Shown here: piece after piece, positions 22,512 through 31,843 of the stretch
How the letters are laid out: every line of letters starts with the position of its first letter
Position numbering within the stretch: the first letter of the stretch is position 1
NCBI RefSeq assembly: GCF_008728515.1
Contig: NC_044978.1
Location: 1,073,771 to 1,137,770 of the forward strand
Direction: 5' to 3'
Origin: Papio anubis
Taxonomy: Eukaryota > Chordata > Mammalia > Primates > Cercopithecidae
DNA length: 64,000 bases
The notes under the pieces: model-generated
Databases searched by the model: none
What the model was told of the DNA's origin: nothing
Seen by the model: the letters and a program-made list of their open reading frames with translations, nothing else
Made by a program: the position numbers and the translations under genes

Positions 22512-24189
22512 AATGTGAGCGTGAGTTTGGCATAGATATAAAAATCCATGGTCCTTCATGCTCAATATTGGTGGACGTTTAGGGAGTCAGTCTAAAGTTC
22601 CTTCACACAGTGCCTATTTGTCAACATTGATGAACAATTTCCTGATTTTCTTTTCTAGGTTCAATCCACTGATTTTATCTTTTAGAGGCTGTTTCACTAT
22701 CACTGTCACTGCCTGATTTTAATACAGTGAACAGCAAATCACTCAACTAAGAGTTTCTGATTTTATGCACTATTTTAAATATTTTCTGCAAAATAAAAAT
22801 GCATATGTATGATGCATATATATATACATATACACATATTCATATCCCAGTCTTTACTGTAATGCAACAACAATCACAAAATTCTTTTTAATACGGTTTA
22901 TTAATGTAAGGACTGCATTGCTACCTTACGCTAAAATTGATATCCACTATTTCTCATATTTTAGTGGCTTAAAACTACGAGTGTTTTATTTTCACAATAT
23001 CGTGAGCAGGATTTTGCACAAGGCCTGACAAAGCAATCCTTGTCCTGTGGTGTTGATCAGGATGGCCCTGGGATCTTCAGCAGGTGTGGCCTCCTCGGGA
23101 GGGTCCAGCACAGCACTGTTTGCTTGTCAGAGGTCTTCACAGGAGGGCTGAAAGGCAGGGCTCAGGTGGGACAATCCACCCGAACACTGACATGGGACCC
23201 CATCAAAGGGCATTCTTGTAGTTGGACTTCTTACATGTCAGTCCTCAGGGGTCCCAGGAAGAATATTCCAAAATTTGGGTTTGGGATTTTTATTCTTGTT
23301 TTTGCATTTTACCAACAGATTATTATACTTTCCCTGCTATTTTTATGATACATGATTTTGGACTTTAACTTTCTTCAGCATCTTGGTCTTAAGCTGTAGA
23401 TTCAATTTTCTAGATCATTTTAATTCTCTTTTCCCTCGACTTTCTATCTCTTTTTATTTACTCTCAAGTCTATGCCAAAGTAATATTTTTTAAATCAATG
23501 TGGATTGTTCCAGAAACTTTCACTAAATAAGTTTCTCGAAATAGCTTCAAAAGCAAATATGTCCTTCTATAATTGCCCTATTCACATTCAATGCCAAAAG
23601 TCGGCCTATATTCAACAAGCATTTTTAGGCTTCACCATATGCATAATTGGTTGTGCTCTTAGGAGAATTCAAAAAAGGTAGAAGAAATGGTTCCTACATT
23701 TTTGTAATGTATAATCTATTGCAAGAAATCAGACAAACATGCAAAAAATAATAGAACGTATTTCTAGTAATAAGGGAAAATGTACAATTTATGCATCAGT
23801 GCTATAAAACAGAAAACCAAATGAATAGTTTCAGTAGCAAGAGGAGAGGACAGGCAGGAATTAAGTCTTGCCGGAGAGGCCCCTGAGCCAGGTACTGACT
23901 GAATGCTGGCTGAGTGTGACAGAGAGGAGGGTGTGAACACGCAGCAAGAATTTGAAAGGGAAGAAAGGTGTCTGGGTTATGGCCAAAAATAACATGATTA
24001 ATAGTGATAAGAATAATGTTTCTGTAGTGGGTAAGTGAAATAAACTGCATAGCGGAAGGTTAAGGGACTTATATGGTAAAAGAAAGATCAAATTTACCTT
24101 ATTTTCATGTAAATTCAAGTAATTTGTTACCTGTCCTTCCATCTATCTTTATCTCAAGGGAAAAAGAATCACATCTGAACAAAAATGCA
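22512..24189. other. Interval without a recognised gene; possible ancient repeat at 22.9-23.3 kb
   Basis: A TA-rich microsatellite-like patch (CATATATATATACATATACA) lies at 22810-22840. From about 22955, TAGTGGCTTAAAACTACGAG followed by a more GC-rich stretch resembles the layout of an ancient interspersed repeat with the 'tagtggcttaaaac' word, but I cannot name it. A 102-codon frame at 23040-23348 shows no domain. Confidence 0.45.
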
Positions 24190-24460
24190 TAAGGTCAGGT
24201 GCAGTGGCTCACACCTATAATCCCAGCACTTTGGAAGACTGAGACAGAGACCACCCTGGCCAACATGGTGAAACCCCATATCTACTAAAAATACAAAAAG
24301 TAGCCGGGCGTGGTGGCGGGTGCCTTTAGTCCCAGCTACTCAGGAGGCTGAGGCAGGACAACTGCTTGAACCCCAGAGGCGGAGACTGTAGTGAGCCGAG
24401 ATTGCACTCCATCCTGTGCAACAGAGCAAGACTCCATCTCAATAAATAAATAAATAAAAT
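24190..24460 (+). mobile_element. AluS with an internal left-arm deletion
   Basis: Forward Alu from AAGGTCAGGTGCAGTGGCTC to an AATAAATAAATAAAT tail. In the left arm GGAAGACTGAGACAGAGACC runs straight into CACCCTGGCCAACATGG, so about 30 bases between the 'gaggcgggcgg' word and 'gagaccagcc' are missing. The right arm is complete and reads GTAGCCGGGCGTGGTGGCGG. Confidence 0.93.
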
Positions 24461-24660
24461 ATATATATACCCCACATACACACACAATTTTATATATATG
24501 TGTATATATATAGTGTATAGACACTCATGTGTGTACACAATTGTGTATGTAATTGTGTATATATACACACACTTGTATGTGTGTACATGGTGTGTGTGTG
24601 TATATATATAATCATATATTTGTATTTGTAGGAGATATATATATTTATATACACATATCC
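24456..24660. repeat. Compound TA / CA / TG microsatellite
   Basis: Continues from the Alu tail: ATATATATATACC, ACACACAC, TATATATATGTGTATATATA, TGTGTGTGTGTATATATATA and others. The long frames on both strands here (rich in Y, I, T, C, V) are low-complexity artefacts. Confidence 0.92.
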
Positions 24661-25100
24661 CAGAGAACCTGGCTCAGAGGCCTCTGCCCAAGACTAATTC
24701 TTGCTTGCTGTCTTGCTACACAAGCTATTTGGTTTTGTATTTTACAGCACGGATGCATACATTGTACATTTTTCTTTATTACCAGAAATGACTTCTATTT
24801 TGTTTTGCATATTTGTCTGGCTTCAATATATTACATCTAGCTTATGAATATGTATACATACATTGTGTGTACACATCAGTGTTAATTTCCTGGCATTAAC
24901 TGTCATGTTGTTTGATATGAGAGAAATTGTAACCAGAGGAAGTTGTGTACAAGACACATAGGAACTCTGTATTATTTGTGTGGCTTATTTTGGGTCTTAC
25001 ATTATTTTAAAATGAAAGGTTGTATTTTGAAAATAAGAAAGTTTGCCTTTTCCTGAGTATGGATGTAGGTAACCAAAATGCATTGGAAAGAAAGTAAAAC
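24661..25100. other. Interval without a recognised gene
   Basis: Unclassified sequence between the microsatellite and the next Alu; no frame of note. Confidence 0.5.
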
Positions 25101-25390
25101 CGACTGGGCGCGGTGGCTCACGCCTGTAATCCCAGGACTTTGGGAGGCCGAGGCGGGCGGATCATGAGGTCAGGAGATCAGACCCTCCCGGCTAACCCGG
25201 TGAAACCCCGTCTCTACTAAAAAATACAAAAAACTAGCCGGGCGAGGTGGCGGCGCCTGTGGTCCCAGCTACTCGGGAGGCTGAGGCAGGAGAATGGCGG
25301 GAACCCGGGGGGCGGAGCTTGCAGTGAGCCGAGATCCGGCCACTCACTAGAGCCTGGGCGACAGAGGAGACTGTCTCAAAAAAACAAAAG
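25101..25390 (+). mobile_element. AluY of Old World monkey type (GATCCGGCCACT variant)
   Basis: Forward Alu with the monkey-type right arm (GGCGGCGCCTGTGGTCCC, GGCGGGAACCCGGGGGG) but with GAGATCCGGCCACTCACT in place of the GATGGCGCCGCTCACT seen in the copies at 6.8, 18.1 and 44.7 kb. I associate the CCGGCCACT form with macaque AluYRa-type elements. The tail is AAAACAAAAGAAAATAAAAT; the duplication is not clear. Confidence 0.95.
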
Positions 25391-26424
25391 AAAATAAAAT
25401 AAAACTAAAGATTATTTACTTGATAATAGGTCTTAATTGAAGATAACATAAGTAAAAAGCTATCTTTTAATTTGAGTGAAGATTATACTCTGTAAACAGA
25501 GCTTCATTCAAGCCATAATTAAGTTCCTAAAGAATAGTCAGAAAAATCTATGTAGATTTTTAAAAAGCAATTCACTTCTGTGCATACATGCAATGTGGGT
25601 CAATGTAATATTTTACTAATATGATAAACAAGGGATATTTTTACATATGTTTATAATTACTATATTTTCTTTTACAATACTTAACATATGAACAGAGATC
25701 TCCTACTCCTATTTTATCTGGTACCTAAAAGTTATCTTGAACTATCTGAAAAATGGAATGAGCTTCAGGATCTTATTTTTATGATTCTATAAATACATTT
25801 CTGTTGTTAGGAAACATGCTGATTTCTGCTTTCTTTGACACTTTTTGTTTGCTTGCTTACAGAGTAACCAATCTTACTACATTTTAAATTTAGGAAACAG
25901 AATTTGATTTTTAGCAAGGGTGACATATTTATGAGTTGTTTTGTTGTTTTCTACCTAAGTTGGCATTTTTTAAAGGCCTAAAATAATCACTTGGACTTTA
26001 AGAGCTAAATCAAAGCACTTCTTTATGCACTTCTTAGAATTAGACCACTCTTGTAAATGGCTATTAAATGGGCTGTTTGCCTAAAATTCTTACTATCTTT
26101 GCATCTCCCAGCAACTTTTATCTTCAAATCTGCTAGTGTTCTAGAAGTCTTTATTTCATTATCCACTATCCCCAAAGCTCTTCCAAAATGTTAGAAAAAT
26201 GTTTCTCTCCTAAATCTTTCTTCATTCATTTCTCAATTGAAAAAGTTAAGACACAAAAATAAGAAGTGATTTTCTTAGAACACTTCTCATTTTCTGCAAG
26301 AGCAGGTTATTGTGAGAGCATTATGGCCCTGTTAGCCTATTCAAATAGAGAAAAAGGCATGTAATACATGTTATGTGCCTTCTAACCAGAGACCAAAAAT
26401 CCTGAGTTTTTCCACAGAAGAATA
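25391..26424. other. Interval without a recognised gene
   Basis: AT-rich unclassified DNA leading up to the Tigger1 element; no exon-like frame. Confidence 0.55.
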
Positions 26425-26639
26425 CATGCATCCCTCAGAGATATTGTGAATCTTGTTCCAGACCACTGCAGTAAGCAAATATCACAATAAAGCAAGTCAC
26501 ATAATATTTTTGGTTTTTCAATGTGTATAAATATCATAGTTATATTACACTGTAGTCTATGAAGTGTGCAAAACATTATGTCTAAAAAATGTACATATGT
26601 TAATTTAAAAATGCTTTCTTGCTAGAAAGTGCTAATCAT

Positions 26640-28291
26640 CACCTGGGCCTTCAGAGAGTCATAATCTTTTTGCTATCAGAGGGAGAGTCTTTTCTCATTA
26701 TTGACGCCTGCTGACTGATCGGGTTGATGGTTGCTGAAGGTGGGGGTGACTGTAGCAATTCCTTAAAATAAGACAACAATACAATTTGCCACACTGGATG
26801 ACTCTTCTTTCCTGAATGATTTCTCTGTAGCATGTGATGCTATTAGAAAGCATTTTCCCCGTTGTAGAATTTCCTTCAAAATTGGAGCAATCTTCTCAAA
26901 CCTTGTCACTGCTTTATCAACTCAGTGTGTGGAATATTCTAAATCCTTTGTTGTCATTTCAACAATGTTCACAGCATCTTCACCAGGGGGAGATTCTATC
27001 TCAAGCAACCACTTCCTTTACTCACTTATAAGAAGCAACTCCTTATCTGTTCACCTTTTCTCAGGAGATTGCAAATTTCAGTCACATCTTTAGGCTTCAC
27101 TGAGAAATCTAGTTCTCTTGCTATTTCTACCACACATGCGTTATTTCCTCCACAGAAGTCTTAACCCCTCAAAATCATCTGTGAGGGTTGAAATTAACTT
27201 CTTCTAAACTCCTTTTAATGTCGACATTTTGACCTCCTTCCATGGTTCCATGAATCACGAATATTCTTAATGGCATCTAGAATGGCGAATTCTTTCTGTA
27301 AGGTTTTCAATTTACTTTGCCCAGATCTGTCAAAGAAATCACTATCTGTGACAACTATAGCCTTATAAAATATGTTCCTTAAATAATAAGACTTGAAATT
27401 TGAAATTACTCCTTGATCCATGGGCTGCAGAATATACGTTGTGTTAGCAGGCATGAGAACATTAATCTCCTAATACATCTCCATGGGGCAGTCATGGCTG
27501 TTGGGTGGCTTGGTGCATTGTCAATGAGTAGTAATACTTTTTAAAATATCTTTTTTCTGAGAAGTAGGTCTCAAGAGCGGACTTAAAATATTCAGTAAAC
27601 CATGCTGTAAACAGGAGTGCTGTCATTTGGGCTTTGCTGTTTCATTTATGGAACATCAGTAGAGAAGATTTGAGCACAATTCATGAGGGCCTTAGGATTT
27701 TTGGAAGAGTAAATTAGCACTGGCTTCAATGTAAAGTTGCCAGCTGTGTTAACTCCTAACAAGAAATTCAGCCTGCTCTTTGCAGCTCTGAGTCAGGCAT
27801 TGAGTTTTCCTCCCTACCTCTGAGAATCCTAGATGGTATCTTCCTCCAGTAGAAGGCTGTTTTGGAAGGCTGTTTGAGTTATCTACACTGAAAACCTTGT
27901 GTCTGCCACCATACCCGGATATTTTTTGTATTTTCAGTAGAGACCAGGTTTTGCCATGTTGGCCAGGCTGGTTGGTCTTGAACTCCTGACCTCAGGTGAT
28001 CCACCTGCCTCAGCCTCCCAAAGTTCTGGGATTACAGGCGTGAGCCACTGTGCCCAGCCAGGGTGTTTTGCTTTCTTATCATTCATGAGTTCGTTGGAGT
28101 AGCACTTTTAATTTCCTTAAAGAACTTTTCTTTTCCATTCACAACTTGGCTAACAGTTTGGTACAAGAGGCCCAGCTTTTGGTCTGTTTCAGCTTTCAAC
28201 ATGCCTTCCTCACTAGGCTTCGTCATTTCTAGCTTCTGATTTGAAAATCAGATGTGAAACTCTTCCTTTTATTTAAACATTTAGTGACCAT
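26640..28291 (-). pseudogene. Tigger1 transposase remnant (pogo/DDE family)
   Basis: Reverse-strand pieces match the Tigger1 transposase in order. The start codon lies at 28289-28291, with an N-terminal MVTKCLNKRKS-like word next to it. The C-terminal half shows MPANTTYILQPMDQGVISNF and FAILDAIKNIRDSW (27215-27454), and near the C-terminus LLSYFKELLQSPPPSAT (26651-26833). The family's role is cut-and-paste transposition through an N-terminal helix-turn-helix and a DDE catalytic domain. Here stop codons, frameshifts and the Alu-linked loss of the middle part leave no continuous frame, so it is not a domesticated gene. Confidence 0.92.
27903..28059 (-). mobile_element. Alu left-arm fragment replacing part of Tigger1
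   Basis: Only the first half of an Alu is present, in reverse: from GCCACCATACCCGG through TTTTTTGTATTTTCAGTAGAG and CCTGACCTCAGGTGATCC to GAGCCACTGTGCCCAGCC. No poly-T tail or right arm lies on its left side. Transposase sequence ends at about 27900 and resumes at about 28060 (GTTTTGCTTTCTTATCATTC) at a much more 5' point of that gene, so part of Tigger1 is missing. This fits an Alu insertion followed by a deletion that took the Alu right arm together with Tigger sequence. Confidence 0.85.
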
Positions 28292-28666
28292 TGTGAGGTT
28301 AATAACTGGCCTGATTTTAATATGACTGTGGGTCAGGGAATAAAAGGGCCTGCGGAGAGGGAGGGAGGCCGAGGAATGCTGGTCACTGGAGCAGTCAGAA
28401 CACACACAGCATTTACCAATGAAGTTTGCCATCTCATGTGTGCATGGTTTGCAGTGCCCCAAAACAATTAGAAAAGTCACAGCAAAAATCACTCATCCTG
28501 GATCATCATAACAGATGTAATAATAACAAAAAAAGTTTGAAGTATGGAGAGAATTACCAAAGTATGACACAGAGACAGAAAGTGAGCACATGTTAAAGAC
28601 AACAACAACAACTGTGCCAGTGGACTTGCTGAACACACAATTGCCATAAACTTTCACTGCGTAAAA

Positions 28667-30003
28667 CATGCAGCATCTGTGAACAGCGGTGCAGCGGCTG
28701 TGAATCTGAGAAGTGCAGCATCAGTGAAGTGAGGTGCAGCAACTGTGCAGTGAGGTGCAGCGTCTGTGAAGTGAGATGCAGGGTCTGTGAAGTGAGATGC
28801 AGCGTCTGTGAAGTGAGATGCAGCATCTGGGATGTGAGGTGCAGCATCTGTGCAGTGAGGTGCAGCATCTGTGCAGTGAGATGCAGCGTCTGGGATGTGA
28901 GGTGCAGCATCTGTGCAGTGAGATGCAGCATCTGTGCAGTGAGATGCAGCATCCATGAAGGGAGATGCAGCATCTGTGCAGTGAGATGCAGCATCCATGA
29001 AGGGAGATGCAGCATCCGTGAAGTGAGATGCAGGGTCTGTGCAGTGAGGAGCAGCATCCGTGAAGGGAGATGCAGCATCTGTGCAGTGAGATGCAGCATC
29101 TGTGCAGTGAGATGCAGCATCCATGAAGGGAGATGCAGCATCCGTGAAGTGAGATGCAGGGTCTGTGCAGTGAGGAGAAGCATCTGTGGAGTGTGAGCAG
29201 CGTCTGTGAAGGGAGATGCAGCATCCGTGCAGTGAGGTGCAGCGTCCATGAAGGGAGATGCAGCATCCGTGCAGTGAGGTGCAGCGTCCATGAAGGGAAA
29301 TGCAGCATCTGTGCAGTGAGGTGCAGCATCCGTGAAGTGAAATGCAGCATCCGTAAAGTGAGATGCAGGGTCTGTGCAGTGAGGAGCAGCGTCTGTGAAG
29401 GGAGATGCAGCATCCATGCAGTGAGATGCAGCGTCTATGAAGTGAGATGCAGGGTCTGTGCAGTGAGATGCAGCCTCTGTGCAATGAGATGCAGTGTCTG
29501 TGAAGTGAGATGCAGGGTCTGTGCAGTGAGATGCAGAGTCTGTGCAGTGAGATGCAGAGTCTGTGCAGTGAGATGCAGCATCCGTGAAGTGAGGTGCAGC
29601 ATCCGTGAAGTGAGGAGCAGTGTCCGTGAAGTGAGATGCAGGGTCTGTGCAGTGAGATGCAGCATCCGTGAAGTGAGATGAAGCGTCTGTGAAGTGCAGT
29701 GAGGTGCAGCGTCTGTGAATCTGTGAAGTGCAGCATCTGTGATGTGAGGAGCAGCATCTGTGAAGTGAGGTGCAGTGTCCGTGCAGGGAGATGCAGGGTC
29801 TGTGATGTGAGGAGCAGCGTCTGTGAAGTAAGATGCAGTGTCTGTGCAGGGAGATGCAGGGTCTGTGATGTGAGGAGCAGCATCTGTGAAGTGAGGTGCA
29901 GTGTCCGTGCAGGGAGATGCAGGGTCTGTGATGTGAGGAGCAGCGTCTGTGAAGTGAGGAGCAGCGTCTGTGAAGTGCAGTGCAGTGAAGAGCAATGCAG
30001 CAG
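28667..30003. repeat. 21-bp minisatellite grown from the Tigger1 terminal repeat, about 63 units
   Basis: Near-continuous head-to-tail units with the core GCAGCATCTGTGAAGTGAG, length 21 bp. The core resembles the Tigger1 right-end sequence that reads GCAATATCTGCGAAGCGCA with CpG decay. The Tigger1 body (TTTCACTGCGTAAAACATGC) precedes the array and the transposon tip (GGTATGCCTG) follows it. Larger periods are visible: 42 bp at 29220-29300, 63 bp at 29745-29970, and 126 bp between 28991 and 29117. Because 21 is a multiple of three and the unit lacks stops, frames stay open on both strands for up to 409 codons; the predicted peptides are seven-residue repeats such as CSICAVR. I do not call them genes. 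Confidence 0.97.
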
Positions 30004-30013
30004 GGTATGCCTG

Positions 30014-30319
30014 CAGTGTTACAGAGGAGATCTAAGCCACCCTAAAGCTCAGGAATAATGAGGTCCTTTTACATAAGCCACAAAACAAAGGAAAAATAGA
30101 GCAGATCCTTAATGAAACTATTTAATGAATATTTATATGTCCTAGATATTGTTTGGGGCCACCGAGTTTTACTGATTGTAGTTCTTGGATAGTATCTTTA
30201 TTGTAATGTCTATTTGAGATAAAGGATGCTACTGAAAATCCATTCATTATTTAATTAACATTTATGGAGTGTATACTGTGTAGCCAACACTGTGTAATAG
30301 GAATATAATGTCAAATACT
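30014..30319. other. Flank downstream of Tigger1
   Basis: Ordinary AT-balanced sequence immediately outside the transposon; no repeat or gene recognised. Confidence 0.5.
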
Positions 30320-30505
30320 TGAGTAGTTAAGGGCGTGTGTCTTGGAGTCAGATTTCTTGTTTTTAAATTCTGTCTCTACCACTTAGTGTGTAGCCTTGGC
30401 TAAGTTTTTGTTTTCGATTTTCTATCCCTCATTGTATTGATCTGTAAAGAGAGCACAATCATAAGGGCCTCTTCTTATAAGGTTACTTGTGAGTCTTAGG
30501 TAAAG
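30320..30505 (+). mobile_element. MIR SINE
   Basis: Forward MIR: TTAAGGGCGTGTGTCTTGGA, GTCAGATTTCTTG, TCTGTCTCTACCACTTAGTG, GTGTAGCCTTGGCTAAG, TCTGTAAAGAGAGCACAATC and AAGGTTACTTGTGAG. The order follows the MIR core. Confidence 0.85.
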
Positions 30506-30935
30506 TCCTATGTGTTACCTGTATCGTGAAACCATAGTCTCACTCTCGGAGAAAATAGTGTAACGATAGCACTGTGTAGAGGGTGCCATGTAAGAGGAGG
30601 TAAAAACCGAGGTGGATACATGCAGAGAAGTCTTTGCATGGTCTTGCCTCTAGAACTGAGTTTGAAGGAAGATAAGAACTTGTTAGATGAAGTGATCTGA
30701 GAATAGGTACAAGTGGACACCAAGACCGGTCTCTGTGAACACTCAGAGGCAGAAATCATCCCAAAACGTGCAGACTGGCAGGAAACTCTGTTTTGCTGGA
30801 GAAAGCATACATGTGGAGGGTGTGAAAGGAGATAACAGTGGAGAGGTCTGAGCAAATTTAGGCTGCCTTCAAGAAGGCAGGAGTTTCCAGTGAAGAAAAT
30901 TGACTGATACAGATTTGTGTTGTAGAAACACAGAC
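30506..30935. other. Interval between MIR and the inverted 21-bp piece
   Basis: Unclassified. A 144-codon frame runs on the reverse strand (30508-30942) with no recognised domain; it is not supported by any neighbouring signal. The sequence resembles the G/A-rich style of old LTR or LINE flanks, but no family is clear. Confidence 0.45.
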
Positions 30936-31042
30936 GCTGCACCTCACTTCAAGACCCTGCACCTCACTTCACAGATGCTGCATCTCACTTCACGGACACT
31001 GCTCCTCACTTCACAGACGTTGCATCTCACTGCATGGACCTG
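30932..31042 (-). repeat. Inverted copy of the Tigger-derived 21-bp repeat, about 5 units
   Basis: The sequence reads CTGCACCTCACTTCA and CTGCATCTCACTTCAC in tandem, the reverse complement of the 28.7-30.0 kb array. On the reverse strand it contains GAGGAGCAGTGTCCGTGAAG followed by TGAGATGCAG, a combination that also occurs at about 29612-29640 in the main array, which suggests that part as the source. It lies about 0.9 kb beyond the transposon end, in unrelated flank. Confidence 0.93.
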
Positions 31043-31544
31043 TCTGTCAGCAACTGGGAAGGTGAAGGGGAGGTGTCATACCAGATGCAATAAAATTGGT
31101 TAGTGGGATTTGGCCATTGTTTTAATGAGTGGTGAAGGTAAGGGGAATGTGGAGAGAGAGAACTTTTTGGAAGTTGGTTACATACATGGGACATGTGGAT
31201 GTGACTATGAAGAGACGGAGTCAAAAATGGGCCAGAAGTCCTAAATCTGAGCAACCTGTGGGATGTTCACATCAATATGACCTGGGGACATTTGGGTATG
31301 AGGGTCTGGATTTCAGCAAAATGTACTAGGCTAGAGGTATAGATTTTGGAATCTTCAACAATTAAGTGGCCATTGTGGCCAAGTGAAAACATTAGGAGTC
31401 TAAAGATAGAGCTGTGGCCAACATTCATAGTTAAAGAAAGACTTGAGAAGCTCAGTGATGTAAGAAGTGTCAAGAAAATATCACTAAAATATGTTTGAGA
31501 AGCACGGTACTGGTCATCAGTGTTAAATATGCTTCTGGTGAGGG
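31043..31544. other. Unclassified interval
   Basis: G/A-rich on the forward strand, with no recognised repeat or exon. Confidence 0.45.
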
Positions 31545-31843
31545 GTTGAGGAAGTTTCCGATCATGACGGAGGGTGAAGAAAAGTAGGCATCACATAGCA
31601 AGAGAGGTTGCAAGACAGAGAGGGAGAGAGAGAAGAGAGGCACTGGGATGCTTTCAACAATCAATGTCAGGAAAACTAATAGAGCAAGAGGTCACTCATT
31701 ATCACAAGGGTGGCACCAAGCCCTTCCTGAGGAATCTGCCCTATGACCCAAACACCTCCCGCCAGGCCCCACCTCCAACACAGGGGATCACAGTTCAATG
31801 TGAGATCTGGGGGAAAGACATATCCAAACTCTACTAGGTAAGA
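31545..31843 (-). mobile_element. MaLR (MLT1/MST-like) LTR, partial
   Basis: Reverse-strand MaLR LTR words in order: GAAGTTTCCGATCATGACGG, AGTAGGCATCACATAGCAAG, AACTAATAGAGCAAGAGG, TCACTCATTATCACAAGG, ATGACCCAAACACCTCCC, GCCAGGCCCCACCTCCAAC, and GATCACAGTTCAATGTGAG. The LTR's 3' part (left side here) is missing. No internal region or protein remnant is attached. Confidence 0.85.

Larger units (their letters stand above)
26425..30013 (-). mobile_element. Tigger1 DNA transposon, near full length, with an internal minisatellite
   Basis: The left end (CTCAGAGATATTG, then CCAGACCACTGCAGTAAGC) and right end (GGTATGCCTG at 30004-30013) are the two Tigger1 termini, with TA before the left end and CA (one change from TA) after the right end. 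The pogo-type transposase gene runs on the reverse strand. Two things break the standard layout of this 2.4-kb element: an Alu piece at 27903-28059 replaces several hundred bases of the transposase, and a 21-bp tandem array of about 1.3 kb has grown within the right terminal repeat. The copy cannot encode a working transposase. Confidence 0.93.

Noticed and set aside
27215..27454. Domesticated Tigger transposase gene
   Set aside because: The transposase is broken by stops, frameshifts and an Alu-linked deletion, and only the copy's own transposon context is present.
30508..30942. 144-codon reverse frame as a gene
   Set aside because: No recognisable domain; it starts in the inverted 21-bp repeat and runs through a MIR edge.
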